Source: Talpa occidentalis (lineage: Eukaryota; Chordata; Mammalia; Eulipotyphla; Talpidae). Taken from it: a DNA stretch of 64,000 nucleotides. The stretch covers positions 47,604,329-47,668,328 of the forward strand of contig NW_023601212.1 in assembly GCF_014898055.3 (NCBI RefSeq), given 5' to 3'. The position numbers were made by a program, and so were the translations under genes. The notes beneath the pieces were generated by a model. That model did no database searches and was not told the origin of the DNA. It was given only the letters and a program-made list of their open reading frames with translations. The stretch's first letter is position 1; every line of letters begins with the position of its first letter. Below are positions 1-12,336 of the stretch, one piece after another.

Positions 1-39
1 CATGTCCCTTAAGTTTCTCTTTATCCCTCCTCTTATTTA

Positions 40-165
40 AAAATTGTGCTAAAATAACATAAAATGAACTGTTTTAGCCATTTCTAGGTGCGCAGTTCCG
101 AGCATTAGGCACATTCACATTGTTGTGCTATGTCACCACAATCTGTCGTCAGAACCTTTCTTCCC
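40..165 (-). repeat. Old L1 3' end scrap, antisense
   Basis: AACTGTTTTAGCCATTTCTA and GGCACATTCACATTGTTGTG are antisense L1M 3' UTR. Confidence 0.5.
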
Positions 166-658
166 CAGCTGGAGAGGGAATGTCTGAGTGAGCAGTCCTA
201 GCATAGGTGGGGGCAGCTGGGGGGAGGCCCAAGAAGACAAGCAGTTTCCCCAGGCCTTCAGAAAGGGAGAAAAGAGCCAGAAGGTGACCTCCCTGAGGGG
301 AGTTACAAAGCTGGCAGTGTTTGGCTCCTTCCCCTACAGAGGGGAGGCCAGGCCCTAGCTTCAGGTGTTGCCTGGAACAAACTGCGGATTCTTGGGCAGC
401 CCAGCAGGCACTTTCAGAGGGGCTGGGACCATTTTTAGGATGTGGCCCTGAGCTGTTGGATACCTGTTAGTGTTTTATTCATCTTTATACGTCAAAGTTG
501 AGGCCTAGTTCAGAAGAGAGCTCAGTGGCAGTCTTGGCTTGGGTTTGGCCAAGGAGAGAGGCTTTGTCAACCTGCAGATTTTAGCATCAGCTCCTGCCTG
601 CCAACGTACCCTAAGAATTTGGATTTGCCAGCCCACAGGGTCATATAAGCTAAATTCC

Positions 659-944
659 TTTTTTTTAAAGATTTATTTTATGTATTTATGCATATAAGAG
701 CTGGGGTATAGGCCAGAGGTCTGGGATGTGGGGAGGGTGTGTGAGAGGAGTCATCAGAGACAGAGTAGGGAACAGAACAGGCAGATCTACTGAAATACAC
801 TGCTGAGGGGAGCAGTGGGTGAGACAGGAGAGGTCTGCTGTGCCATGTGGGTCAGCTGCCTGGCTGGGGATCGAACTCCTGCTCCAGTGGCTGCTGATAG
901 CTTCGTAGTGCTGAGACTTAACCCCTTGTACCACCAGGGAGGCC
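659..944 (-). repeat. tRNA-derived SINE, older subfamily
   Basis: Poly-T (659-666) then AAGATTTATTTTATGTATTTATGCATA, ending CCACCAGGGAGGCC. Older type with GCATATAAG tail and CCTTGTACCACC head. Confidence 0.9.
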
Positions 945-1912
945 TCTTACAATTTGATACACAGTTGGACCCCATATCTGTGGGTTCCACATCCTTGGAT
1001 TGAACCTTGCATTGAAAATCCCTCTTATGAAGCTAGACTAATGATGGTTGGGTCTGTACTGAACACACACAGACCCTATTCCCTAAAAAGGAGAATATAA
1101 CAACCATTTACAGAACATTTACATTGTATTACATATTATAAGTAATCTAGCGATGATTTAACATGTAAGGAAGCGTGTGCACTGGCCACATGCAGATACT
1201 GCACATTTTTAATATATAGGCTTCCCCAGGTATCTGAAAGTGGAACATTTCTATTGGGTATGTTTTAGTAGGATATTTTGGGGGTCTGGGAATGCTATTA
1301 CCATTAACTTATATGGAATTTTGTTTTTTTAGCATTACCAGGTGCCAATCACTAGAGTAAGTCCACAGGTTTTTCACAACTTCTGTCCGACTTGGTGACA
1401 AATCAGAAGTTCCCAAGACCTTCTCCCCCTAGGTTCCATTATTTGCTAGAGCAGCTCACGGAACTCAGGGAAATGTGTGCCAAATCTATTAAAGGCTATG
1501 CCAGAGGACAGGGATGAATAGCCAGATGGAGAGATACCCCAAGTGAGATCTGGGAGGACCCCAAGTGAAAGAGCTTCTGTTCCCCGTGAAGCTGAGGTGC
1601 ATCTTTCTCCAAGTGCCGATGTGCTCGCCAACCTGGAAACTCTGTGAGCCCCGTATGACTGGGATTTTATGGAGGCATCCTCGTGTGGACATGATGAATC
1701 TTTACTCCTTTTCCAGTCCCTCTCTGGAGAGTGGAGGGTGTGACTCAAAATTCCAAGCTTTTATCCTGGCTTAGACTTGTGGGTGATCAGCCTGCACCCC
1801 GGAGCCCACCCAGAGTTACCTCTTGAGACAAAGACAATGCTATCGCCCAGGAAGTTCCAAGGGATTTAGGAACTATGTGTCAGGAACTGGGGCCAAGATC
1901 AAATATTAGAAC
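945..1912. other. Intergenic DNA, no gene seen
   Basis: Mixed unique sequence with old-repeat-like pieces (for example 1,030-1,200, 1,330-1,470). No exon-like open frame with conserved protein. Confidence 0.5.
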
Positions 1913-1926
1913 AAAAAATGCTCTGA

Positions 1927-2199
1927 GGGGCCTCCCCGGTGGCACAGCAGTTGGGCGCTGGGTTGCGAAGCTGCCCGCAGCCTCTGCAGCGCCGGTTCGA
2001 TCCCTGGCTGCTCCCTGGCCACTGGAGGAGGGTCCCACATGGCGCGCAGACTTCTCCTGCCGCCCGCTGCTCCCCTGAGCAGTGTACTTCTTCAGTCTGC
2101 TTCCTCTGCTCTCCCCTCTGGCTCTGGTGAATTCTCTCGCCCTCCCGCGCTTCTGACTGTACCCGGTGCTTGTATGAATAAATAAGTAAATCTTAAAAA
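1927..2199 (+). repeat. tRNA-derived SINE, younger GC-rich subfamily
   Basis: Head GGGGCCTCCCCGGTGGCACAG; B-box-like GGTTCGATCCC. Exact 14-bp duplication AAAAAATGCTCTGA at 1,913-1,926 and 2,200-2,213. Confidence 0.93.
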
Positions 2200-2269
2200 A
2201 AAAAATGCTCTGAATGCTCTTATCACTTAGGAAATAGCAAGGGTTTCTGGAGCTCTGTGCCAGAAACTG

Positions 2270-2520
2270 GAGGCAAAGATCAATCTATTTGTGCATCCAT
2301 GATGATAGGAACATTCCTGAGAAATACATTGTTAGGTGATTTCACAGTTGTGTGAACATTATAGAATGTGACTGCACAAACTTAGGTGGTACAGTCTACT
2401 ACACACCTGGACTAGATGGCATAGGCTATTGGGGACCCTGTTCTTATATGTTGTCTCTCACTGATGGAAATGTTAAGTGACTCACAATGTTTAATATCAC
2501 TGACTTGTTAAACCACTGTT
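2270..2520 (+). repeat. Ancient unclassified repeat, copy 1
   Basis: Shares GAGAAATACAT.GTTAGGTGA and CACACCTGGACTAGATGGCATAG-like blocks with copies at 6,205 and (inverted) 26,525. Looks like an old MER/DNA-transposon repeat of mammals; I do not assign a family. Confidence 0.55.
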
Positions 2521-2667
2521 TAATGAATGTGACTATGTGGCAGAGCTTGCTATTGGCCGATGTAACCCCCAAAATGGTATCTGTGAATATGACCTTATTT
2601 TCAGATGTCATCAAGTTAGAATGAGGTTGTCCTGGAATGGAATGGACCCCAATCCAATGACTGGTGT

Positions 2668-2936
2668 TCTTTTTTTTTTTAAGACTATTTATTTATGCAT
2701 ACAAGTACTGGGGTACAGGCCAGAGGTGTGGGGGGTGAGAGGATTCACCAGAGACAGAGTGGGGAACAGAACAGGTGGATTGACTGAAGTAAACTGCTGA
2801 GGGGAGCAGCGGGCAAGTCAGGAGAGGTCTGCTGTGCCATGCGGGTAGCTCCCTGGCCGGGGATTGAACTCATGCTGCAGTGGCTATGGATCGCTTCATA
2901 GTGCTGTGCTTAACCCCTTGTGCCACCAGGGAGGCC
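2668..2936 (-). repeat. tRNA-derived SINE, older subfamily
   Basis: Flanked by CAATGACTGGT at 2,655-2,664 and 2,938-2,946. It lies in an old repeat 3' end (2,560-3,480). Confidence 0.88.
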
Positions 2937-3118
2937 CAATGACTGGTTCTTATGAGCGGATAAGGGTACATGAATACAGGAAGAAAGGTGGTGTGAAGAA
3001 GAAGGCAGAGATTGGGTGACATGGCCACAGGTCAAGGATTCCTAGAGCTCCCAAAAGCTGGAAGAGGCAGAAAGGACTCTTCCCTAGAGCCTCTGGGAGA
3101 AGCACAGCCCTGCAATAT

Positions 3119-3436
3119 GTTTTTTTTTTTTTTTTAAAGAGGCACGTATTGTATTTTATTTATTTGTTTGTTTGTTTGTTTGTTTATACAAGCACTGTGT
3201 ACAGTCAGAAGCGCGGGAGGGTGAGAGAATTCACCAGAGCCAGAGCGGGGAGCAGAGCAGGCAGAAGGACCGAAGTACACTGCTGAGGGGAGCAGCGGGC
3301 GGCAGGAGAGGTCTGCGCGCCATGTGGGACCCTCCTCCAGTGGCTGGGGAGCAGCTGGGGATCGAACCTGCGCAGCAGAGGCCGCGGGCAGCTTCGCAAC
3401 CCAGCGCTCAACCACTGCGCCACCGGGGAGGCCCAT
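3119..3436 (-). repeat. tRNA-derived SINE, younger subfamily
   Basis: Exact 11-bp duplication CCCTGCAATAT at 3,108-3,118 and 3,437-3,447. The tail region has a (TTTG)n expansion near 3,163-3,184. Confidence 0.93.
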
Positions 3437-3489
3437 CCCTGCAATATCTTGATCTCAGATTTGTGACATCCAGAATGGTGAGAGGATAA

Positions 3490-5295
3490 ATTTCTGTTTT
3501 TGCAAGCCACCAAATGTAGACATTTATATGGCAGCTCATATAGCCCTGACGCTTCACTAGGAGAGAGGCAGATAAAATACACACACACCAAATAAAATTT
3601 CATCTGGGAGAAGAGAGAATAAGGCCATGATATGCATGGGAGAGGGTTATTTGACCATCTCAGGAAAGTCAGTAACGGTTCCCCTGAAGCCCATTATCTT
3701 AGCTAAAATGTGAAGATGTTAGCAGGTAAGGGTATGGGGAACAGCATTATAAGCAGGGGGAACACCCTATTCAAAGGTCGCAAGATGGGTGGGCCTGTGT
3801 GCTTCTGAAGAATAGGAAGACAGTCTCTGGGGAAAGAGGCAGATGCCTGGGACTGGACTGCAGCTTCCACAAGACATTTAACAAGCATGTAATTTTGAGA
3901 ACTAGAGGCATCCTTCAATCCTACAGATCTGTCTTCATTTATCAGCTCTGCCACTCAGCTGCGCAACCCCAGCTAAGTGACTTTGCCTCTCTGAGTCTTA
4001 GCAAAACAGTGATAATTCAAGTCCCTACTTGGTCAAGGAGAATGGGTGAAGTAATCCGCGTGACATGCTGAGTGGCAATAAATAATAACCACAATTACCA
4101 GTCACTGTTATTAACAAGAGGATATGAGGGCACTCACACAGCATCTCCTTGAGCAAAAGATGACTCATTTTATGTGTTAAGTTGACTGAGCTAAGGAATG
4201 TCCAAATTGCTGGTAAAACACTATTTCTAGCTGCATCTATTAGAGTGTTTCCAAAGAGTTTTGAATTTGTATCCTCTGCCCAGTGTGGGCAGGCATTCTA
4301 CACTTCATTGAGGTCTGAATTGAGCAAAAAGCATAGGAAGGGGGAATTTGCTTGCAAGGGTGGCTGCTGAGCCAGGACACCATTCCCATCTTCTCTTGCT
4401 CTTGAACATGGGGTGCTCTTGGTTTTCAGGCTTTTGCACTCAACAAGGATTTCACCATTGCCCTACCCGCCCGCCCCTTCCCCCCCCCCGCCCCCCATCC
4501 TCCTCTGGTTCTCAGGCCTCTGGGTTTGGACTAGACTCCTCCTGGGTTCCTGCTTGCAGATGGCAGATCCTGGGGCTTCCATAATCATGTAAATCAACCT
4601 CTCATGGGAAGTCTTTCTAGGTATCTATATCTATTCAATTGGTTCTGTTTCTCTGGAGAATCTTGACTCACACATGAAGGAGTCACCTTTGCCCCATTTG
4701 ATTGGCAGGAAGGGTCCTAAGTCTGGAAGAGGCTGATCTGGGGACCCAGAGGACCCACCCTTAAACATCACACCCTGGTGCTGCCATCTGAAGCTTGTTT
4801 GAGCATTCGGTACACACAGACACTACCCATCCTGGGATGAGGGCACCCAGCATACAGTAGGTGCTCAGCCAACACCTACTGGGTTAGCCAGCCATTACTC
4901 TCATGCTGGCTTCCTCCCCTCACTCAGGGACCTTAGGTTTCCAGGTGAAACCTAAGCATGAAGCTGGGCAGAGTGGTCTCTCGTTGGGATCTACCATATC
5001 ACTCTGAAAACAGGGGCAACTATTGGTGTGATGGGTAGAATGATACCTCCCCAAAGAGATATCCACTTAAACCTGTGAATGTGACCTTGTTTGAAATGAG
5101 GGTTTTTGTAGGTGTCATTGTGTTAAGGATCTTGAGGTGAGGTCACCCTGAATTTAGAGCAGGCCCTAATCAATATGCCTGGTGTCCTTATGAAAAGGGA
5201 AGATTAAAAAGGAGAAATTTGGAACAGGTGCAATACAGGTAATGTTACCAGGCAGAAGGTGGGGTATCCCAGCACTCTTAAACCTGCATGCTCTA
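3490..5295. other. Intergenic DNA, little recognised
   Basis: Mostly unique-looking. A C-rich tract at 4,470-4,497 and old repeat sequence at 5,030-5,200. No gene could be supported. Confidence 0.5.
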
Positions 5296-5568
5296 GGGCC
5301 TCCCTGGTGGTGCAGACGGTTGAGAGCAGCACTGTGAAGCTGTCCGCAGCCTCTGCAGCATGGGTTCAATCCTGGCCAGCCAGGGAGATTCCCACATGGT
5401 GCCGCAGACCTCTCCTGTCTCACCCATTGCTCCCCTCAGCAGTGCCTTGGGTCCGTCTGCCTGTTCTGCTCCCCGCTCTGTCTCTGGTGAATTCTCTCAC
5501 TCTCCTGTGCCTCCAACCTGTACCCTAGTTCTTGTGTAAATAAATAAAAAATCTTTATATAAAAAAAA
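5296..5568 (+). repeat. tRNA-derived SINE, intermediate type
   Basis: GGGCCTCCCTGGTGGTGCAG head, tail TAAATAAAAAATCTTTATAT then A8. No clear target duplication. Confidence 0.88.
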
Positions 5569-5569
5569 G

Positions 5570-6204
5570 TGGAACCACTAAGGTCCAAAAGCTTGTCATA
5601 AGTCTGAGGTACCTTCTGCTGGGGAACTGCAGGAAAGGGCAGAGAGGCCAAGCAAGTCTGGAAGGAAAAGAGCAAGATCAAAATAAAAGTCAAGATAAAG
5701 GCTGCCATTGTCAGCCTCCCCATGACCTCTCACCCAATCTCTCTCTGTCTCTTTCAAGTGTCCCCTAAGTCCCTGGGCCAAGTGCAAGGCTGAGAAGCAA
5801 ACACAACTTATTCATGTCTCTTTGTTCCATGCGCCTCCTCCAGGCTTCCTGATCTCCTTCCTTCCTTTCTTCTCCCTGTCTTCTCTCCCCTCTCCTCCCT
5901 GCTCAGCCCCACCCTTCCTTGGGTGGTGCAGGGCACCTGGCACCTCCCCTCTCTATGGGGATTGCCCTGTTACAGTAAGAGACAGGCTAGAGGGCTGTTG
6001 TCTACTTGCTGAGGAGGGACAGATTCTCCTTCACAGACCACAGGGATTCATCCCTGCCCACGCCTGGATCCTGGGCCTCTGGCCTCCAGATTGGGAGAAA
6101 AGAAATACTGGTGTTTTAAGCCCCCAGTTGGTGTAACTGGTTACAGAAGCCCCACAAAAATCATACCCCCGCCGGGAACCCCTGACAGCATTTGGACCTT
6201 GTAG
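5570..6204. other. Intergenic DNA, no gene seen
   Basis: Right part of the old repeat (AATACTGGTGTTTTAAGCCCCC near 6,107) and a T/C-rich stretch at 5,840-5,900. Confidence 0.45.
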
Positions 6205-6405
6205 AGTCATGCACTGCTACACAACTAGAACATGTTCTGAGAAATACATCATTAGGTGACTTCCTTGTTCAAACATCATCGAGCATGATTACACAAGCCT
6301 AGTCAGTACAGCCGACTATACACCTAGGCTACATGGTATAGCCTGTTGGGACTATTGCCATCTTGGCATCCATCGTTGACTGAAATGATGTTAATGGAAC
6401 ATGAC
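6205..6405 (+). repeat. Ancient unclassified repeat, copy 2
   Basis: CTGAGAAATACATCATTAGGTGAC and CTATACACCTAGGCTACATGGTATAGCC match copy 1 in the same order. Confidence 0.6.
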
Positions 6406-6794
6406 GGTACATTTTCAATGGGTTGCTTTCAACTTTGTAAATGGCCATCCTGTGGTGTGTGGTCTTGGGGACATCACTCTTTCCCATGTGGTGACCCTAT
6501 TTCTGACCTGTGGCATGTTGGTGCCCACCCTCTGGGAGTACATGGCTATACAATATTCTACTCCCTCCATCCAACATTCAGGCAGAGTCCAGGTTTATGT
6601 GTGTGGACACCTCCAACATGTGTAACGATTTCTCTCTGGCATGACACAGGGCATGTGATAATCCACCTGAGCAGCAGAAGCCCCGGTTTCATGTGGCCAC
6701 ATGACACACACCCCAGTTGGCTATGACACCATCCAGAAGCCCATTCCTGCTTGGTAATTTTTGCTAAACAACCAGGTACGAAGTGGCATACTTT

Positions 6795-7500
6795 GTGATT
6801 CTCATGTGATTTTTAACTACATGAGAAAACCACATAAAGTAAAATTGACCACTTCAGCCATTTTAAAGTGGAAATTCAGTGGCATCTAGTACATTCACCA
6901 TGTTGTGAGGAGGGAGAGAGTCCCTTTCACCTCTATCTTGTTCCAGAACATTGCATACCCCCCAAAGGAGAACTGCCTTTACGTGAGAATTCACTCCTGA
7001 CAGCCACTAATCTGCTTACTGTCTATGGATATGCTTGTTGTGGACATTTCATATAAATGCATCATACACTGTGTGGTCTTTTGTTTCTGGCTTCTCTCAT
7101 TGAACATGTTTTTGAGGTTTGTCCACTTGTAGTGTGTATCTGGATTTTACTCTTTTTCATGGCCAAGTAATAGTCCACAATAGTGAATGGGCCACTCTGT
7201 GTTTATCTTTCACCCCCTAAAAGACCCATAGGTTGCTTCCATCTTTTGACAGCTGTGAATAGAGCTGTGTGAACTTGTGTGTACAAGCTTTTCTTGAGTT
7301 TCTGCTTTCAGTTGTTTGGGGATATACCCAGAAGTGGCATTTCTGGGTCATGTGGGGATTCTATGTCTAAGTCTTTGAGGAACCACCAAATTCTTTACAG
7401 TGGTGCTGCATGGGGGTGCTAGAGTCTCCAGGGCCTTGACAACACTTGTTCTTTTCCATTTCAGATTACAACATCTGAGTGGGTGTGACGTGGCTTTATA
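6795..7500 (-). repeat. Old L1 3' region, antisense
   Basis: Typical antisense L1M sequence (TTGACCACTTCAGCCATTTT, GACATTTCATATAAATGC, CCCAGAAGTGGCATTTCTGG). Open frames in it are chance. Confidence 0.8.
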
Positions 7501-8889
7501 TTTTCAACACTTTTATCATGTCTACATACTACACCAGTTTCTCAGTTCTGAGGACTTTCCTATTGCCTGTGTCCCTGATAAACAAGGCCATATAATCTTG
7601 ATGAATTGAGCATGGTGATGTACGGTCAGGGCCCACTGGGAGGAGTTGTTTAGTTTCCCACCCCAACACCTTCTAAAATAGCCATGGTGAAATACCACTC
7701 AAAGTATAACTTAGCCAGAAGCCTGGCACAGGAATGGAAGGGGATCCCAGAGGGCTGTCTTCCTTCTTGGAGATGCCAGTGGCCTTGCCACCCTCAATAA
7801 CAACCTTGAGTCTCTGTGAGAGCCTCAAGGCCAGGCTAAAACCTACCTCTTGACTCACTAGCCTGTCCCCCAAAAAGCAACCTGTGGTTGAATGAGCATC
7901 AAGGTGGCCATCCACTGTCCCCCCCACCCAAGTCCTGCTGTGACCTATTACCTTCAAAGAGGCTATTCAAATAGAGCAGAGGATGGCTATTCTAAATCAC
8001 ACACGCCTGTTTTCCTGTTCCCCACCAGCATCTCCAGGGTCTCAGCCGCATGACCATGTCCCACAGGATCTCCTTTGAAGCAAGAGTGGGTTGCAGAGGG
8101 AGGGCCCAGAGAAAGCCACAAGCTCCCACTGTTCCTGGGGGAGCTCCAAATGAGGGCCCATGTGTTGCTGTGCTGACCACATCTGTGAGACTTGGAGCCC
8201 AGCAGAGGGGGATTCAAAGAAATGGTGCTGGGCTGGAGAAGCCAGCTACGAGATCTGAATGTTTTTCCAAAGTCATGGAATTTCTCTGTAGCTGCCACAG
8301 TCGCTGCTTACCCTCGAGGGACCTCTCTTGGTAAGACAGAAGAATTCCATTTTCCTGGACCTGGTCTGGGAATTGGAGGGGCTGGGCCAGTATGAAGGGA
8401 GCAAACTTGTGAGTTCAGATCTGAAGAGATTTAGGGTGCAACCCCGGCTAGGTTAAGTCATCCCGTGGGACAGACCTCAGGTTTCTTCCTGTGGCCATGG
8501 CTGGGGGAGGGGGAGAGTGCAGGCATGAGTGCTGTGTTAAAGGCCCAAGGAGACTTCTGCATGGTCTGAATTGCTTTTGTTTTGCTTTTAATTTTAACAA
8601 AATGTTAAGATATAGACAAAGAAAAGATTATCTAGTGTCATACAGAACTTGCACCTTGTGTGTGCTGGTCAGATGCTGCTCTATACCCTTCATAAAATAC
8701 TCTAGGGAGTGTTGGGGGCCATAGGAATTCCATTTCACAGGTGAGGCACAGAGAGGCCAAGACCTTTGAGAGAGATCACATAGCAAGTCAATGGCAGGGT
8801 GAGGGTGTGACCCCCACCTGTTCCAGTTAACCCAGACTCAGCAATGGTCTGGGTTAGGACACAGTCAGGGGTTCTATTTACCTTTATAA
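7500..8889. other. Intergenic DNA, no gene seen
   Basis: Several open frames of 60-105 codons occur on both strands between 7,670 and 8,400, but none shows a known domain, a splice context or a CpG island. I regard them as chance. Confidence 0.5.
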
Positions 8890-9750
8890 TTGATTTTTTT
8901 TTTACTTTTTATGGTAGTAAAATATATGGAACATAAAATTCACCACTTTAACTGTGCACCTTAGTGGCATTAAAGCACACTTATGAAATCTTGTATAATC
9001 AGCACGATTATCTCCTTCCAAAGTTTTTCATCAGAAACCCAGTATCGGGCCTCCCCGGTGGCGCAGCGGTTGAGCGCTGGGTTGCGAAGCTGCCCGCGCC
9101 CGAGACGCCGGTTCGTTCCCTGGCTGCTCCCCGGCCACCGGAGGAGGGTCCCACATGGCGCGCAGACCTCTCTGCCGCCCGCTGCTCCCCTCAGCAGTGT
9201 GCTTCGGTGCTTCTGCCTGCTCTGCTCCCCGCTCTGGCTCTGGTGAATTCTCTCACCCTCCCGTGCTTCTGACTGTACCCAGTGCATGTATAAGTAAAAC
9301 AAACAAACAAATAAATAAATAATAATAAAAAAAGAAATAGTATTGAAAAAAAAAAAAAAAAGAAACCCAGTATCCATTAATGAATAACTTCTCCATTGTC
9401 CTTCCCCCAGGACTTGGCAACGACCAATTTGCTTTGTGCCTGTTCTGGACAGTTCATATCCATGGATCACACCCCAAGTGGCCTTTTGTGTCTGGTCTCT
9501 CTTATTCGCATCATGTTTTCAGTTCATTCATGTTGGAGCATGTATCAAGGCTTCACTCCTTTTCATGCCTGAGTGATACTCGCCCGTGTGGACAGACCAC
9601 ACTGTGTTCATCCTTCATCGACAGAGGGATCCTTTATCCATCCTTTGACTGTTGTGAACCATACTGCTGTGACCATTTATGCACAGATACCACTGAGTCC
9701 CAGCTTCGAAGTTCTTTGCCACCTTTTTCCTTATACACAGACTTTTCATA
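8890..9750 (-). repeat. Old L1 3' region, antisense, split by a SINE at 9,047-9,360
   Basis: Antisense L1M: AAAATATATGGAACATAAAATTCACC at the left, GTTCATTCATGTTGGAGCATG after the SINE, ending near TATACACAGACTTTTCATA where the next SINE sits. Confidence 0.8.
9047..9360 (+). repeat. tRNA-derived SINE, younger subfamily, with extended A-rich tail
   Basis: Exact 14-bp duplication AGAAACCCAGTATC at 9,033-9,046 and 9,361-9,374. After the usual ATAAATAAAT tail there are extra bases (AAAGAAATAGTATTG) before a final A16 run. Confidence 0.94.
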
Positions 9751-9764
9751 AAAGACTATCACAG

Positions 9765-10030
9765 GGCCTCCCTTGTGGCACAAGGGGTTAAGACGCAACC
9801 TATGAAGCCGTCTGCAGCACCATAGCATGAGTTCTATCCCTGGCCGGCCAGGGAGCAACCCATACGGTGCAACAGACCTCTCCTGACTTGCCCAATGCTC
9901 CCCTCAGCAGTGTATTTCAGCCAATCTGCCTGTTCTGTTCCCCACTCCGTCTCTGGTGAATCCTCTCACCCCCCACACCTCTAGCCTGTACTCCACTCTT
10001 GTATGCATAAATAAATAAATCTTAAAAAAA
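9765..10030 (+). repeat. tRNA-derived SINE, older subfamily
   Basis: Exact 14-bp duplication AAAGACTATCACAG at 9,751-9,764 and 10,031-10,044. Confidence 0.94.
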
Positions 10031-10057
10031 AAAGACTATCACAGACATTACTTTCCA

Positions 10058-10770
10058 AAACTGTTATTGAGTTAAAATTGACATATCAAAACTAGATAAT
10101 TCCATGTATATGAAATATGTCTACACCTGTGACACCATCACTAAAATAAAGAGAGCGAACACAGTCATCACGCCCACAGGTCCCCTCCGCCCTTTGCCAT
10201 CCCTCCCTCACTCCACTTCTCAGGCACCTCTGCCCTGTTTCTGTCAGTTAAGTTAGTTTGCACTGTCTAGAGTGGTACATAAATGGAATCCTGTGAAAGT
10301 ACCGTCTGGGGTCTAGCTTCCTTCTCTCAGCACGATGGATGTGCAAGAGGTATGTCGGTGTTGTTTGGAGTTTCATACTCCACACTGTTCTTGCAAAGCA
10401 TCCAGAGTGCCTTCTCTAATTTCCCTGGTGGTAGACATTCAGTGTTTCTAGACAGGAATGACTGAAGTAAAGCTGCCTTGAGCTTGCACGTGCAAGGCCC
10501 TCTGTGGTATCTGCTTTCATTTCTCTCTGGTGAAAACCAGGAGGGGGAGGCTGGGTCAATGTTTCTTTTTTGTTTTTGTGTTTTAACTTTTGAAGAAACT
10601 GCCAAAGGGCCATTTCAAGTGGCTGTATCATTTGCATTTCCCCAGCCAGAAAGAGTCTGTTTCCTCTCTGCTCTTCCCAGTCCCCACAGTGGTGGTGGTG
10701 TTTTCCATGTCAGTGTCCAAGGAGGGTGGTGCAGACTCTGTTTTCTGGGTTGTAAGTTCCAGGCGTTTTG
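10058..10770 (-). repeat. Old L1 3' region, antisense
   Basis: Starts TTATTGAGTTAAAATTGACA and contains GGTACATAAATGGAATCCTG and GAAACTGCCAAAGGGCC, all typical of the antisense L1M 3' end. This and the pieces at 6,795 and 8,890 are separate insertions because each starts anew at the 3' UTR end. Confidence 0.75.
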
Positions 10771-10834
10771 ACTTTCTTTCTGGTTTTTTATTTTGTCTGA
10801 ATTTTTCCCTCACAGAATCAAGAGTACGTTACTT

Positions 10835-11150
10835 CTACAATCAGGGAATCTTTCCCCATGCTCACAAAACTTTTTTTGTCCTTCAATAGGCAAAGTAAAA
10901 ATTAAATGCCAATTAAACAGCTGTTCAGTGTGATTTAAAAGTTCCATGAGGGGTACAGGGCTCCTTTTTGGGGAAATGGAATGCTCTGGAACAAGATAGA
11001 GGTGGTGTCTGCACAACATGGTGAATGTGCCACTGAATTTTCACTTTGAAATAGCTAAAGTGGTCAATTTTACATTATGTGAATTTTACATCAACTAAAA
11101 TTACATGAGACTCACAGAGTATGCCACTTTGTACCCAGTTGTGTACTTTT
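10835..11150 (+). repeat. L1M 3' UTR-like fragment, sense
   Basis: Segments such as TGGTGAATGTGCCACTGAAT and ATGTGAATTTTACATCAACT resemble the end of old L1 3' UTRs. Next to, and inverted relative to, the antisense L1 ending near 10,770. Confidence 0.5.
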
Positions 11151-11221
11151 AGTAGTAACAGAGGTGTATGTAAATAGAGAAAAAGCAGCACAAGGGCCAA
11201 ATGGGGGGTTGGAGATGAGGG

Positions 11222-12005
11222 TTGCCTGTTGTAACAGATCACCATAGACTGGGGGGGCTTAAGACACCAGGAATTTCTTCTCTCATGATTCTGAAAGACA
11301 GAAGCCCAAGATCAAGATGTGCCAGGGACACATTCCCACTGGAAGCTCTAGGGGAGCGTCCTTCCTGCCTCTTCCAGTTTCTGAGGACTCCTGGTAGCCT
11401 TGGCTTGTGGCCATATCACCTCAATCTTTATGCTCCTTATGTGACTTCTGAATGTGTGTTTCCTTTTCTGCCTCTTATAAGGACACTTGTCATTGGATTT
11501 AGGGCCACCCTAATCCAGGATGACCTCATTTTTTTTAATTTTTTATATTCCCCATACAATTACAACCCCCTTATTTTGACCCCAAGCCCTCCTTTCCCCG
11601 GCCCCCACCCGCCATAGAGTGTCTCTGGTTCATAGTTGTTTGTCGATTTTGATATTTTCTTTCTTATAGTTATTTTTTTTCTGGTCCCTTATTTAAGTTT
11701 TCTAGATTCCTGCTATGAGTGAGACCATCCGGTATTTTTCTTTTTCTTTCTGGCTTATTTCGCTGAGCATGATCCCTTCCAGCTCCATCCATGTTGCTGC
11801 AAACTGCATGTGTTTATCTTTTTTGAATGCTGAGTGATATTCCATGGCGTATATGGACCACATCTTCTTGATCCAGTCACAGGATGACCTCATTTTAAAA
11901 TCCTTAACTACATCTGAAAGTAGCTTATTTCCAAATGATGTCACATTCACAGGTTCTAGCAGTCAGGACTTGGGACATATCTTTTTGGGGACACATTCAA
12001 CCTAC
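11222..12005 (-). repeat. Ancient interspersed repeat 3' end, interrupted by L1
   Basis: GTTGTAACAGATCACCATAGACTGG at the left and GGACACATTCAACCTACTCTGA at the right are the two ends of a common old mammalian repeat (probably L1M 3' end). The L1 at 11,533-11,879 splits it with its duplicated target. Confidence 0.65.
11533..11879 (-). mobile_element. Short L1 3' end, antisense, with target duplication
   Basis: Same L1 3' UTR type as at 16,160-16,789 (revcomp), beginning with the poly-T side at 11,533. A 17-bp exact duplication CAGGATGACCTCATTTT flanks it at 11,516-11,532 and 11,880-11,896. It sits inside an older repeat (11,222-12,005) that continues on both sides. Confidence 0.93.
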
Positions 12006-12336
12006 TCTGAGGAGTAATTGTTAATCATTACTCATTAGGCTTTTTAAATGACTAGTAACCAAGTAAACAAAAGGGTCAAGACCCTCCAGGAATGATATAT
12101 GCCAGACACAGCATCATTTACTTCTCATTCTCTCCATGTTGAACCTAAAGGAGCCTCCACAGTAGTGTTAGAATGCACATGCCTGCAACTGTCCAGAACT
12201 TTCTCAAGCTGAGAGCCTGACAGTGGGTGGATCCTTGGAACTGAACCCTCAAATCTGAGATGCCTGCGACCAGGCACCTTTGAAAATCCCCTTTATCCCT
12301 TCTGTGAATAAAGGTTGTTCTCACCATGGACTCATC

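Larger units (their letters stand above)
2560..3490 (+). repeat. Ancient repeat 3' end, interrupted by two SINEs
   Basis: GAATATGACCTTATTTTCAGATG, AATCCAATGACTGGT..., TTGATCTCAGATTTGTGACATCC and GAGAGGATAAATTTCTGTTTTTGC are ordered as in a common old mammalian repeat (probably L1M 3' end). A partial relative lies at 5,030-5,200. Confidence 0.6.

Noticed and set aside
8970..9470. 166-codon minus-strand frame and similar frames in many SINE copies
   Set aside because: They recur wherever the SINE occurs, with repeated peptides such as [13 protein letters not shown]. They are repeat-derived, not genes.
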